NCBI GenBank assembly: GCA_025362795.1
Contig: JANYFE010000007.1
Location: forward strand, 1 to 44,163
DNA length: 44,163 nt
DNA from: Rhodobacterales bacterium
Lineage (GTDB): Bacteria > Pseudomonadota > Alphaproteobacteria > Rhodobacterales > Rhodobacteraceae
Direction of reading: 5' to 3'
Of this stretch, positions 8,313 to 15,704 are shown piece by piece. How positions within the stretch are numbered: the stretch's first letter is position 1; each line of letters opens with the position of its first letter. The translations under genes were made by a program, and so were the position numbers. The notes beneath the pieces were generated by a model that was not told the DNA's origin, searched no databases, and saw only the letters and a list, made by a program, of their open reading frames with translations.

Positions 8313-9462
8313 GGCGGTACCCGCGTTAAACTTCGGCTTTATGTGGAGCGGGTGGCCGCAGGATGCAAGGGTTTTTGGGCTGAACCGTCGGGGCGCGACG
8401 GACTGGCGCATCGGACCCTGACGGATCGCTGCGCCCAGCCGTTCGGACAGGGCGGCCAGTTCGGCCCGGAGCATGGCTTGGCTTGGCACATCCCACGGCA
8501 GGGCATCGCCCGGAAACCCGGCGGGCAAAAGCGACCGGCGGATAGCCATGAAGGCGACCTCGCTATGGACCTCGCTCATCTGCGCCAACCGGGCGGCCTC
8601 TGCGGTGTGGAGCGCCGTGAGTGCGTCGATCACGAGGGGGCCATGGTCGCCAAACGCTTCAAACTGTTCGGTAAACTCGCGGATTGTTTTACCCGGTCTG
8701 CGGGCGATGATGGCGACTTTCTGGTTGAGTCGGGCGAAGAAAGCGGCAAGGTGCAGTGCGGAACAATCGGTAGAGAAGATGTGCGTGGCGGCTTTGTACC
8801 GCGCGATCTCTACCTCGATCGCGTGGTCCTGCGGGTGAAAGACGGCGTAGCGCTCGGCGGTCAGTGCCTGTTCCAAGTGCGTCCCGCCCAGAATGCGGCC
8901 GCGCTTGGAATAAAGCCTGCTGCGCGAGACATACAGCTTTTCCGCACCATCCGCTGCGACCATGGCGCCGAAACGCGCACGGATCTAGGCGCGGCATTTC
9001 GGGCGGCCCGCGATCGTGTCACCGGTGCCGAAGCCCTGTTCGGGGATCACGAGCCGCTCCACCAGCGTTGGCGCGACCGGAGCCATGATGGGCAGGTCCA
9101 CCCCCGCCACCCGCAGCCATGGCGCGGTGGGTTCCAGCAGTTTGGCCAGTTTATTGTCGCCGACCTTGGGATGGAAGATCACGCCATCATAACATTCGCC
9201 GGGCAGATCGAGACCCCACAGCTGCCCGGTGGATTCGCACAGGAAATCGCCAAAATGGGCATAGAGCATGCCGCCAAACAACCAGTTGCCTTTCGGCGTG
9301 TCGGTCGCAGCGGCGGTGGCGGCGGCATTGCTCCAAAAGGACCGGCTGACCCGTGGCGTCCAGCACACCGGCAGGGCAGATGACACCTTTGGTCTTGTCG
9401 GAGCCGAAGGCGATTGCGGTGGCGCCTTAGATGGTGACGTGGGTCAGCGGCGTGGCCGTCAT
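8313..9462 (-). pseudogene. Decayed GT61-like glycosyltransferase gene
   Basis: Fragments in different frames resemble one glycosyltransferase family 61 protein. A central part reads GNWLFGGMLYAHFGDFLCES, followed by a TGQLWGLD segment. A C-terminal part includes [18 protein letters not shown] and, further on, [13 protein letters not shown]. Several lesions separate them. The ATG at 9462, which overlaps the DUF1684 stop as ATGA, is followed after 11 codons by TAA (9427-9429). The frame then shifts somewhere between about 9300 and 9370. A TAG lies at 8985-8987 between the central and C-terminal parts, which are otherwise in the same frame. No stop terminates the last part before argC. Several independent lesions make sequencing error unlikely. 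The family assignment is from recalled motifs. Confidence 0.65.
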
Positions 9463-10205
9463 GGCCCAAGTTCCCCCGCAGCCACGCGGAACGGCAGGAT
9501 GTTCTGGCGGGGCGGCAGCGGGCAGATCGCGAAATCGGTGAAGGCGCAGGGCGGGTTGTGCGCCCGGTTGAAATCAAGCGTCAGGGCGTTGTCCGTCACG
9601 TCCTCGCCGATCAAAAAGCGCGAGGCGGGATAGGTATCGCAGCCCGAGGTGGCGTCGCGGATCACGAACATCGGCAGGCCGGATTTCCAGTGGGTCGCCA
9701 AAAGGGTGATCTGGGCGCCGTTGTGGTCGAACCGGGCATGGTGGGTCAGGGTGATCGTGGTGGGGGCGGCCCCTTTTTGGTCAATGACCTGCGGCTTCGG
9801 ACTTGCCAGCGCCTGCCACCGGGCGCGGATCTTCCAGGCGGGATCATAGGGAAAATACCTGAGGTCCACGTGGCGCGCCAGGGTCAGGTCGCGGACCCGC
9901 AGGGCGGGCTGACCCTCGACCGTGTGGATTTCCAGAAGGAATGTGCCGACGCGCAGTTCTGGGTTGCCCTTGCGGGATACGAAGGGCTGCGGTTGACCGC
10001 CTTGCGTCTGGAATTGAAAGCCGGGCAGCAGGGTTCCCAGATGGGCGGGGCCGCTGCTGAGGCGGATGGCATTGTCCGGGGCGGCGCCGGTGGTCTGCGG
10101 ACCGGGCAGTATTTCGAAGCGGTCGGTCAGGTTGAGCCAGCCATCCTCTGCGGTCAGGGCGTTGCGGCGATCTGCCTGCCAGCGGCTGTAGTCCGGAGGG
10201 ATCAT
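9459..10205 (-). CDS. DUF1684 domain protein
   Basis: The 248-residue product matches the DUF1684 family, whose most recognisable part is near the C-terminus: LDFNRAHNPPCAFTDFAICP followed by LPPRQNILPFRVAAGE. No signal peptide or membrane helix is visible, so a cytosolic location is expected. The biochemical role of the family is not established, and the conserved N-N-P-P-C-A-F segment suggests a binding site. The gene overlaps both neighbours by ATGA: its start with the phosphatase stop (10202-10205) and its stop with the ATG of the broken glycosyltransferase (9459-9462). The three were therefore one translationally coupled operon before the decay. Confidence 0.8.
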   Translation of the reverse strand: MIPPDYSRWQADRRNALTAEDGWLNLTDRFEILPGPQTTGAAPDNAIRLSSGPAHLGTLLPGFQFQTQGGQPQPFVSRKGNPELRVGTFLLEIHTVEGQPALRVRDLTLARHVDLRYFPYDPAWKIRARWQALASPKPQVIDQKGAAPTTITLTHHARFDHNGAQITLLATHWKSGLPMFVIRDATSGCDTYPASRFLIGEDVTDNALTLDFNRAHNPPCAFTDFAICPLPPRQNILPFRVAAGELGP

Positions 10206-10795
10206 GCGGCGATCCGGGATTTAAGGTCGGCGAGATCGACATTTTCCAAATAACGCGGGATGTTGGCCCAGATCGGGTGAAAGCCGTATCCGCCCGCGAT
10301 CAGTTCCGAAATGGCGGCGGCACGCGGCCAGTTTTCATCCAGTATGCGGGTGAGCGCCGCGATCAGCCCGGTGCGGTCGGCACCGTGGTGACAATGGATC
10401 AGGGTCGGGCCTTGCGTCAGGCTTTGGTGCAGCGCCTGCAATGTGGCCACGACCTTGGCGCCGGACTTTTCGGCCACATAACGCGATTTCATCGGGATGC
10501 GGTGCAGGATCAGGCCGGTGCCTTCGGCCAGTGGGGTGTCGTTGACGGTCTGGCGCATCGAGATGACGGATTTGATGCCCAGCGCTTCCAGGTTGTGAAA
10601 ACCCTCGGCGGTGGGTTGGGCGGAGCGGTAGAGATTGTCGGTGATCCGGTAAAGGTTGGGAACGCCCAAGAGGTCCACGGGCTGGGCCCAGCTGGGCGGC
10701 CGGGTTTCGGCGGCCAGTCCGGGCGTGGGCAGGAACGAGGCGGGCACAGCCGCAAGCAGGGTCCGCCGGGTCAGGGATGCGCGCGGTTCGGCCAT
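10202..10795 (-). CDS. Tat-exported tyrosine/dual-specificity phosphatase-like protein
   Basis: The product of about 197 residues starts at ATG 10795, where a twin-arginine signal (SLTRRTLLAAVPASFLPTPG) begins within the first 25 residues. Upstream GGACA-type purines act as the ribosome site. The catalytic loop of the cysteine phosphatase superfamily is present as HCHHGADRTG (Cys-x5-Arg), preceded by the typical NLYRSAQPTAEGF and KSVISMR segments. The likely location is the periplasm. The natural substrate is unknown; phosphotyrosine, phosphoinositide-like molecules or inorganic polyphosphate are possible. It heads the operon with DUF1684. A perfect 14-bp palindrome at 10861-10874 lies 66 bp upstream. 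Confidence 0.8.
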   Translation of the reverse strand: MAEPRASLTRRTLLAAVPASFLPTPGLAAETRPPSWAQPVDLLGVPNLYRITDNLYRSAQPTAEGFHNLEALGIKSVISMRQTVNDTPLAEGTGLILHRIPMKSRYVAEKSGAKVVATLQALHQSLTQGPTLIHCHHGADRTGLIAALTRILDENWPRAAAISELIAGGYGFHPIWANIPRYLENVDLADLKSRIAA

Positions 10796-11154
10796 CAGGA
10801 GTGTCCTTTCAGCCGACAGGATGGGGCGAAATCGCGCGGTGAGCAAGGGGTGCAAGGTGCGTCCACATGTGGACATTTAGGTAAATAATTGATTTGGTTG
10901 GGAAATGGGATTTTTGTTAGGGGGTTGTTAACAGGTTCGGAGCAATGCAGACCGCGCCCGGTGCGAGGTGGGGCGGTGTCAATTGCGGAAGCAGAACATA
11001 TGGCAAAATCTGGTCGATATGATTGGGGACGGCCTATAGCAGTGGTCCCAGGGCTGCGAGAAAGAGCGAGGTCACCCAATATCCAATCGGTCGCGGTGCA
11101 ACATCAGGCGATGTTTTGCGATCCGTATCGGGTTTGTCCAGATTGTTGGCAGTA
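10796..11154. other. Intergenic stretch without a supported gene
   Basis: This 359-bp stretch contains the leader of the phosphatase operon, the palindrome at 10861-10874 and an AT-rich block (10875-10930). It also contains a minus-strand open frame that ends at 11034 with a hydrophobic tail (IGYWVTSLFLAALGPLL). That frame has no good start codon and no ribosome site, so I do not call it a gene. It could be the remnant of a small membrane protein. I see no tRNA or insertion sequence here. Confidence 0.5.
10861..10874. promoter_or_regulatory. Perfect palindrome upstream of the phosphatase operon
   Basis: GTCCACATGTGGAC is a perfect 14-bp palindrome. It lies between an AT-rich stretch (10875-10920, which could supply promoter elements for the minus strand) and the phosphatase start at 10795. 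The place and symmetry suggest an operator for a dimeric regulator. No regulator gene next to it can be matched. Confidence 0.4.
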
Positions 11155-11450
11155 TCACCCCAACCCCGCCGCCTTGCGCAGTGCCGCGTTCATCCGGCCC
11201 TGCCAGCCCTTGCCCGTCGCGCGGAAGCTGGCCAGCACATCGGGGTCAGGGCGCAGGGTGACGGCGGTTTTGGTGACGGCAGATTTCGGGCGGCCGCGCT
11301 GGACGCGAGCTGCGGGCTGCGGGCTGCGGCGAATTGGGCGACCCGATAGGGCGTGGAAAGATCGGGAATGGCGTCTTTGGGGGCGTCGACGCCGTCAAGA
11401 TAGGTGTCGTGATCGGGCGCGTTCATTGTGCTGGGCTTGTTCGCGGGCAT
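11155..11450 (-). pseudogene. Frameshifted BrnA-type antitoxin
   Basis: BrnA is the DNA-binding antitoxin of type II BrnT/BrnA modules. The N-terminal part (from ATG 11426 or 11450) reads MNAPDHDTYLDGVDAPKDAI and runs to YRVAQFAAAR. The C-terminal ribbon-helix-helix region continues in another frame: GRPKSAVTKTAVTLRPDPDV, then FRATGKGWQGRMNAALRKAA and TGA at 11155-11157. The two frames meet at a heptamer repeat (11307-11327). Removing two of the three units restores one continuous product, ...QFAAARVQRGRPKSA..., typical of BrnA. No BrnT toxin gene is present upstream, so this is an orphan and probably inactive. Confidence 0.75.
11307..11327. repeat. Three heptamer tandem repeats inside brnA remnant
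   Basis: Plus-strand units are GAGCTGC (11307-11313), GGGCTGC (11314-11320) and GGGCTGC (11321-11327). A gain of two units (14 bp) accounts for the frame change in the BrnA gene. Such repeats can expand or contract by replication slippage. Confidence 0.75.
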
Positions 11451-11473
11451 TGGCTGTTCGATTTAGGGCGTGG

Positions 11474-11535
11474 GTAGGATGTGCTTCAGCGCACCTTCAT
11501 TGGGCGACAGGACGGTGCGCTGAAGCACACCCTAC
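11474..11535. repeat. Long inverted repeat (REP-like) downstream of murI
   Basis: The 22-nt arms at 11474-11495 (GTAGGATGTGCTTCAGCGCACC) and 11514-11535 (complement with one mismatch) flank an 18-nt spacer. Five T residues follow on the plus strand (11536-11540). The arms resemble dispersed palindromic elements of the GGTGCGCTGAAGC...CCCTAC type, which are common in proteobacterial intergenic DNA. It lies 25 bp downstream of the murI stop, where it could also end murI transcription. Confidence 0.6.
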
Positions 11536-11559
11536 TTTTTATGGCTGCGGAAATCTACG

Positions 11560-12372
11560 TCACGCCGCCTCGAACGCGATCCTTCGGCGCAGGAACTGGG
11601 TGGCCTTGTTGGTCACAGAGGCCGGGTCGCCGGTGGTCAGGAATTTGCTGTCGTTGCCCTGCCCCAGCATTTCGGGCCGTCTTGTCAGGTAATCCGCCAG
11701 GCTTTCGGCCACCAGATTGGCCTGGGAATAGACCTTGACCTCGGGCCCCAGCGCCTCTTGGAACACCTTTTCCATCAGTGGATAGTGGGTGCAGCCCAGA
11801 ACGGCGGCTTCGGGGTGGGGCATCCGGCGTTTGAGCGCCTCGACATGGGAACGCACCAAAGCCTCGGCCAGGATTTCGTCGCCCTGCTCGATCGCATCGA
11901 CGACGCCGCCGCAGGGTTGCGCCTCGACATCCACGCCAATCGCGCGGAAGGCAAGCTCGCGCTGAAAGGCGCGGCTGGCCACGGTGGCGGGGGTGGCGAA
12001 CAAGGCGACATGCTTGACGCTGACTTCGCGCGGGGGGGAGTTGTCGCCCCATTGCCGTTCGGTCAGCGCCTCGATCAGTGGGACAAACACGCCAAGGACG
12101 CGTTTTTCCGGCGGCACCCAGGTTTCCTGCATGCGCTTGAGCGCCGCAGCAGAGGCGGTGTTGCAGGCGAGAATCACCAGATCGCAGCCTTCGGCCCACA
12201 GCCGTTCGACCGCGGCACAGGTCAGGTTGAAGATGTCGTCATGGGTGCGCACACCGTAAGGCGCATGGGCGTTGTCGCCAAAATAGACAAAGGGCACCTT
12301 GGGCAGACGGCGCTGCAAGGCATCCAGCACGGTCAGCCCGCCAAGGCCGGAATCGAATACGCCAACTGCCAT
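11560..12372 (-). CDS. murI: Glutamate racemase
   Basis: MurI interconverts L- and D-glutamate and supplies D-Glu for peptidoglycan. The 270-residue product starts at ATG 12372 ([16 protein letters not shown]). It has the catalytic acid Asp7 in FDSG, the first catalytic Cys at about residue 70 in [11 protein letters not shown], and the second Cys in [12 protein letters not shown] longer open frame upstream has no similarity and crosses the divergent promoter region, so I reject it. The gene is divergent from the LysR-type regulator at 12535. Confidence 0.94.
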   Translation of the reverse strand: MAVGVFDSGLGGLTVLDALQRRLPKVPFVYFGDNAHAPYGVRTHDDIFNLTCAAVERLWAEGCDLVILACNTASAAALKRMQETWVPPEKRVLGVFVPLIEALTERQWGDNSPPREVSVKHVALFATPATVASRAFQRELAFRAIGVDVEAQPCGGVVDAIEQGDEILAEALVRSHVEALKRRMPHPEAAVLGCTHYPLMEKVFQEALGPEVKVYSQANLVAESLADYLTRRPEMLGQGNDSKFLTTGDPASVTNKATQFLRRRIAFEAA

Positions 12373-12534
12373 GATGCGGCCCTTTTGTGCTGGGTTCTGC
12401 TTTGGCGTGTAGAATATGGAAAAGCCGGGGCGGTGGAAAGGCGCTGAATTATCAGGGCAGGCGGTAGACAGAGGGAAATCTTTGCTAGAGAGGTGAGTAG
12501 GACGTGCAGACGCGGACGGCGGGGGAGTGATGCG

Positions 12535-13428
12535 ATGGACTGGGACAAGCTGCGCATATTTCATGCAGTGGCCGACAAGGGCAGTCTGACCCATGCCGGG
12601 GAAGTTCTGCATCTGAGCCAAAGTGCCGTCAGCCGCCAGATCCGGGCGCTGGAGGAAAGCCTGTCGGTGACGCTGTTTCACCGCCATGCGCGCGGACTGA
12701 TCCTGACCGAGCAGGGCGAGTTGCTGTTTGATGCGACGAGCCAGATGGTGCGGCGGCTGGATGCGGCGGCGGCGCGGATCCGCGACAGCGAGGACGAGGT
12801 TTTCGGCGAGTTGCGGGTGACGACGACGACCGGCTTTGGCACCTTGTGGTTGGCGCCGCGTCTGGCGACGTTATATGCCAAGTATCCGGCGCTTAAGATT
12901 GATCTGATGCTGGAAGAACGGGTGCTGGACCTGCCGATGCGCGAGGCCGATGTGGCGATCCGCATGAAAGAGCCGACCCAGTCGGACCTGATCCGCAAAA
13001 GGCTGATGCAGATCCGGATGCGGCTATATGCGACGCCGAAATATCTGGCCGAACATGGCACGCCCAAGACGATGGACGACATGACGCAGCACCGGCTGAT
13101 CAGCCAGCACGCGGGCACGGCGCAGGTCGCGGCGGGGGCCTTGCTGGTCGCGGAACTGATGACGCATGACATTCCGTCCACCCTGACGGTGAACAACTAT
13201 TTCGGCGTGCTGCAAGGTGTTCTGAACCATCTGGGCGTGGGCGTGCTGCCCGACTACATCACCGAGGATTTTCCGGAACTGGTGCGGGTGCTGCCGGATG
13301 TCGAAAGCGGCGAGGTGCCGGTGTTTCTGGCCTATCCCGAAGAATTGCGCCATTCCAAACGGGTGGCGGCGTTCCGCGATTTCGTCGTGGAAGAGATCAT
13401 GGAATATCGCAAGCGCCAGCAGGAATAA
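12535..13428 (+). CDS. LysR-family transcriptional regulator
   Basis: The 297-residue product starts at ATG 12535, with GGGGGAG at 12521-12527 as ribosome site. The N-terminal winged helix-turn-helix is classical ([20 protein letters not shown], then [19 protein letters not shown]). The C-terminal part is a periplasmic-binding-protein-like effector domain ([20 protein letters not shown] ...). The effector is unknown. It is divergent from murI across about 160 bp, the usual setting for a regulator that also controls its own promoter. Downstream lies a structured, terminator-ended intergenic region with a candidate sRNA on the same strand. Confidence 0.9.
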   Translation: MDWDKLRIFHAVADKGSLTHAGEVLHLSQSAVSRQIRALEESLSVTLFHRHARGLILTEQGELLFDATSQMVRRLDAAAARIRDSEDEVFGELRVTTTTGFGTLWLAPRLATLYAKYPALKIDLMLEERVLDLPMREADVAIRMKEPTQSDLIRKRLMQIRMRLYATPKYLAEHGTPKTMDDMTQHRLISQHAGTAQVAAGALLVAELMTHDIPSTLTVNNYFGVLQGVLNHLGVGVLPDYITEDFPELVRVLPDVESGEVPVFLAYPEELRHSKRVAAFRDFVVEEIMEYRKRQQE

Positions 13429-13478
13429 GCCGCATAAGCAGGCCCGCCCCCTGCTCCGCCCGCGTGATGCCGCCAGTG

Positions 13479-13505
13479 GCCGCCATGCAGGGACTGCATA
13501 GCGGC
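13479..13505. promoter_or_regulatory. Imperfect 27-bp palindrome upstream of candidate sRNA
   Basis: GCCGC-C-ATGCAG (13479-13490), a GGA centre, then CTGCAT-A-GCGGC (13494-13505) form an 11-bp pairing with one mismatch. The inner part ATGCAGGGACTGCATAGCG (13485-13503) matches 16 of 19 positions of the box upstream of the DUF1127 genes (25626-25644). The right half can also pair with 13533-13541 (TAGCGGCAA with TTGCCGCTA), so two exclusive structures are possible if this region is transcribed. Confidence 0.55.
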
Positions 13506-13530
13506 AATTCCGAACCAGCAGGCCCGGGGA

Positions 13531-13544
13531 TGTTGCCGCTAACA
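13531..13544. promoter_or_regulatory. LacI-type operator-like site overlapping the sRNA -35
   Basis: TGTTGCCGCTAACA differs at two positions from the symmetric sequence TGTTAGCGCTAACA. It resembles the site before gap (24508-24521). It overlaps the proposed -35 hexamer TTGCCG (13533-13538), where a repressor would block transcription. Confidence 0.5.
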
Positions 13545-13560
13545 GGACGCCCCCTTATAT
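13533..13560 (+). promoter_or_regulatory. Putative sigma-70-like promoter of candidate sRNA
   Basis: TTGCCG (13533-13538) and TTATAT (13555-13560) are separated by 16 bp. The expected start of transcription is at about 13567, directly before the 5' hairpin of the sRNA. Confidence 0.5.
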
Positions 13561-13566
13561 CAGAAA

Positions 13567-13647
13567 GCGAGGCAGTGATTGAGTTCTCTCTCACTGCCTC
13601 ATACCTCCCTGTTGGACTTGGCCGAGCGCAAGCTCGGCCTTTTTTTT
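13567..13647 (+). ncRNA. Candidate small RNA with anti-Shine-Dalgarno linker
   Basis: The predicted RNA is about 80 nt. It begins with a 10-bp stem, GAGGCAGTGA (13569-13578) with TCACTGCCTC (13591-13600), extended inside by GAG/CUC around a UUCU loop. A single-stranded linker AUACCUCCCUGUUGGACUU follows (13601-13619). It contains ACCUCC, the anti-Shine-Dalgarno core. The RNA ends in a GC-rich terminator with eight T residues. No open frame of useful length fits it. The layout (hairpin, seed-like linker, terminator) is that of a trans-acting sRNA. CCUCC-loop sRNAs (CcsR/cuckoo type) are known in Rhodobacter sphaeroides, but the motif here is in a linker rather than a loop. A 3'-UTR structure of the LysR gene is the alternative. 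Confidence 0.55.
13620..13647 (+). terminator. Rho-independent terminator
   Basis: GGCCGAGC (13620-13627) pairs perfectly with GCTCGGCC (13632-13639) around a GCAA tetraloop, followed by T8 (13640-13647). It ends plus-strand transcription between the LysR gene/sRNA and the convergent ECF sigma gene. Confidence 0.9.
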
Positions 13648-13679
13648 GGGTTTTGTGTGAAATTCCCGGGGTTTGCCTG

Positions 13680-14891
13680 TCAGTTGGGCAGCAGATTCCG
13701 ACGGCTGCGCAGATAGGCGGCATCGGCGGAAGAGGCGGCCAGGGCAATCGCGCGGTCATAGGCGGCGCGGGCTGCGTCAAGAGAATCGGCGCGGGTCAGG
13801 TATTCGGCGAGGGCGGCGTGGTAGGGTTGGTAGTCTTGCAAGACCGGCGCGAGGTCGGCAAGCATGGCCAGCGCCTGTCCTAACGCGCCGGTTTCGGCAA
13901 GGGCGACGGCGTGGTTCAATTGCACCACCGCGGTCGGTTCCAGCCGCAGCAGACTGGCGTAAAGCGCCGCGATTTGCGGCCAGTCGGGCGTGTCGCCCTG
14001 CACGTGACAGGCGGCGATCGCGGCTTTGGTCTGGTAGGGGCCGGGTGTGTGTCGGGTCATGGCGGTGTCGATCAGGGCCAGTCCTTCGGCGACGGCGGCA
14101 CGATCCCAGAGGCTGTGGTCCTGGGCTGCCAGGGGGACGGTGGCGCCCGCCCCATCGGTCCGGGCCGCCGCACGGGCGTGGGTCAGCAGCATCAGGGCCA
14201 GACAGCCTTCGACCTCGGCCTCGCCGGGACGCAGGTCTGACAGCAGACGGGCCAGAAAGATCGCTTCGGCACACAGGTCACGGGGTTCGGCGGGGCCAGC
14301 GGTGTAGCCCGCGTTGAAGATCAGATAGACCACCGCCAGCACCGATTGCAGACGGTCTGCCCAATCCTCGGGATCGGGCACCGCAAAGGGGATACCCGCC
14401 TCGCGCAGGCGGGTTTTGGCGCGGGTCAGGCGTTGCGCCATCGTCGGTTCGCTGTCCAGAAAGGCGCGGGCAATTTCGGCGGTGGACAGGCCTGCGATGG
14501 TGCGCAGGGTCAGTGCCACGCGGCTTTTGGCGTCCAGCGCCGGATGGCAGCAGGTGAAGATCAGGCGCAGGCGTTCGTCGGTGATCAACTGCGCCTCCTC
14601 TTCGGCTTCGTCGCGGGCGAGGACCGTCAGGGCGGCAGTTTGGGCGGCGTCCCGTTGCATCCGGCGCAGGCGGTCAATTGCCTTGCGGAACGCAACGCGG
14701 ATCAGCCAGGCCATCGGATTGTCGGGCGCACCGCTGCGCGTCCAGTGAATGAGGGCCGAGGCGGCGGCGTCTTGCAGCGCGTCCTCGGCCAGTTGGAAGT
14801 CGCGCACCCGGGCGATCAGGGCGGCCAGAATGCGCCCCCGGTCGGCGCGCAGGGCCTGGGTCAGCGCTGCAACCGGACCGGGGGTGGGCAT
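13680..14891 (-). CDS. ECF42-type RNA polymerase sigma factor with C-terminal extension
   Basis: The product of about 403 residues has sigma region 2 (RILAALIARVRDFQLAEDAL, then WLIRVAFRKAIDRLRR) and region 4 (LRLIFTCCHPALDAKSRVAL, then TIAGLSTAEIARAFL). A long helical, TPR-like C-terminal extension follows (GYTAGPAEPRDLCAEAIFLA ... YHAALAEYLTRADSLDAARAAYDRA), as in ECF42 sigma factors. These lack an anti-sigma factor and are encoded with DGPF (YCII-type) proteins; the C-terminal extension controls activity. The ATG at 14891 overlaps the YCII stop as TGATG, so translation is coupled. A matching promoter is visible before the first gene of the operon. Confidence 0.9.
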   Translation of the reverse strand: MPTPGPVAALTQALRADRGRILAALIARVRDFQLAEDALQDAAASALIHWTRSGAPDNPMAWLIRVAFRKAIDRLRRMQRDAAQTAALTVLARDEAEEEAQLITDERLRLIFTCCHPALDAKSRVALTLRTIAGLSTAEIARAFLDSEPTMAQRLTRAKTRLREAGIPFAVPDPEDWADRLQSVLAVVYLIFNAGYTAGPAEPRDLCAEAIFLARLLSDLRPGEAEVEGCLALMLLTHARAAARTDGAGATVPLAAQDHSLWDRAAVAEGLALIDTAMTRHTPGPYQTKAAIAACHVQGDTPDWPQIAALYASLLRLEPTAVVQLNHAVALAETGALGQALAMLADLAPVLQDYQPYHAALAEYLTRADSLDAARAAYDRAIALAASSADAAYLRSRRNLLPN

Positions 14892-15238
14892 CAATAAACC
14901 ATGACCGGGCGCAGCTCGATCGTGCCAAAGCCCGCGGTCGGGATCATCGCCGCGACCTTGATGGCGGCATCCAGATCGGGCACCTCGATCAGGTAATAGC
15001 CGCCCAGATGTTCCTTGGTTTCGGCAAACGGTCCATCCATCGTTTCAACCTTGCCCCCGCGCAGGCGGACCGAGGTTGCGGTTTCGACCGGTTTCAGCCC
15101 GTCACCGGCAACAAAGGCACCCCGGGCTTTCAGTTCGGCGGTGAAGCTGGTGTAGCCCGCCATCATCGCCGAAAATTCAGGTGTGCCATAGCGCGGGGCA
15201 TTTTCGGGGGCGGCGTAAATCAAGGCAAGATATTGCAT
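14891..15238 (-). CDS. YCII/DGPF domain protein
   Basis: The 115-residue protein has the DGPF signature in VETMDGPFAETKEHLGGYYL and the general YCII-related fold. DGPF proteins are the constant genomic partners and regulatory targets of ECF41/ECF42 sigma factors. Their biochemical role is unknown. The gene lies between the MAPEG gene (20 bp upstream) and the sigma gene, with which it overlaps. Confidence 0.9.
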   Translation of the reverse strand: MQYLALIYAAPENAPRYGTPEFSAMMAGYTSFTAELKARGAFVAGDGLKPVETATSVRLRGGKVETMDGPFAETKEHLGGYYLIEVPDLDAAIKVAAMIPTAGFGTIELRPVMVY

Positions 15239-15257
15239 GATATGTCCTTTCGGGGGG

Positions 15258-15647
15258 TCAGGTGAAATATTGCATGGCCAGCAAAACGACCATAGCGAGT
15301 TGTACGAGCGTGGTCAGAACCGCGCCGAACAGGCGGGCGGGATGGGCCGGGCGGTCTGGCAGGATGCCAAACGGATGGATCAGACGTGCGATCAACAGGG
15401 CCGCGCCCGACAGGTTCAGGGTCATCTCCCCTGCCCCGCCCGCCTCGGCCAGGGCCATCAGCAACAGGGTCAGCGGCACGTTCTCGACGAAATTGGCCTG
15501 ACGGCGGATGGCGGCCAGCAGCGGAACACTGCCGCCATCGCCAAGCCCGATGTGCTGTTTGACGCGGGGGCGGATGACAAGCAGGGTCAGCACCACAAAC
15601 AGCAGCGACAGGGCGGCGGCATAGGGGGCGGTGATGGCAAAGGTCAT
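15258..15647 (-). CDS. MAPEG family membrane protein
   Basis: The 129-residue integral membrane protein has about four hydrophobic segments and the MAPEG hallmark RRQANFVENVPLTLLLMALA. MAPEG proteins include membrane glutathione S-transferases and related detoxifying enzymes; the substrate of bacterial members of this group is unknown. It is the first gene of the operon with the DGPF protein and the ECF42 sigma factor, suggesting a response to a chemical stress. The start ATG at 15647 has AGAAAGGAAG upstream. Confidence 0.88.
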   Translation of the reverse strand: MTFAITAPYAAALSLLFVVLTLLVIRPRVKQHIGLGDGGSVPLLAAIRRQANFVENVPLTLLLMALAEAGGAGEMTLNLSGAALLIARLIHPFGILPDRPAHPARLFGAVLTTLVQLAMVVLLAMQYFT

Positions 15648-15677
15648 ATGGCTTCCTTTCTGGTTTCGTATGCCAAG

Positions 15678-15704
15678 GACGCCTGATCCTGACGGGATTC
15701 GACA
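15678..15704 (-). promoter_or_regulatory. Putative ECF42 autoregulated promoter
   Basis: On the minus strand TGTCGA (15699-15704) and CGTC (15678-15681) are separated by exactly 17 bp and lie just upstream of the MAPEG start (15647). TGTCGA plus a CGTC-like -10 is, as I recall, the pattern reported for ECF42 targets. It would make the operon self-activating. Confidence 0.6.

Noticed and set aside
10889-11692. 267-codon plus-strand open frame across the brnA remnant
   Set aside because: It runs antisense to the recognisable BrnA remnant and into murI, has no similarity and is low complexity.
13397-13780. Minus-strand open frame of 127 codons over the LysR-sigma intergenic region
   Set aside because: It crosses the terminator and sRNA hairpins, overlaps the sigma gene end and shows no recognisable sequence.
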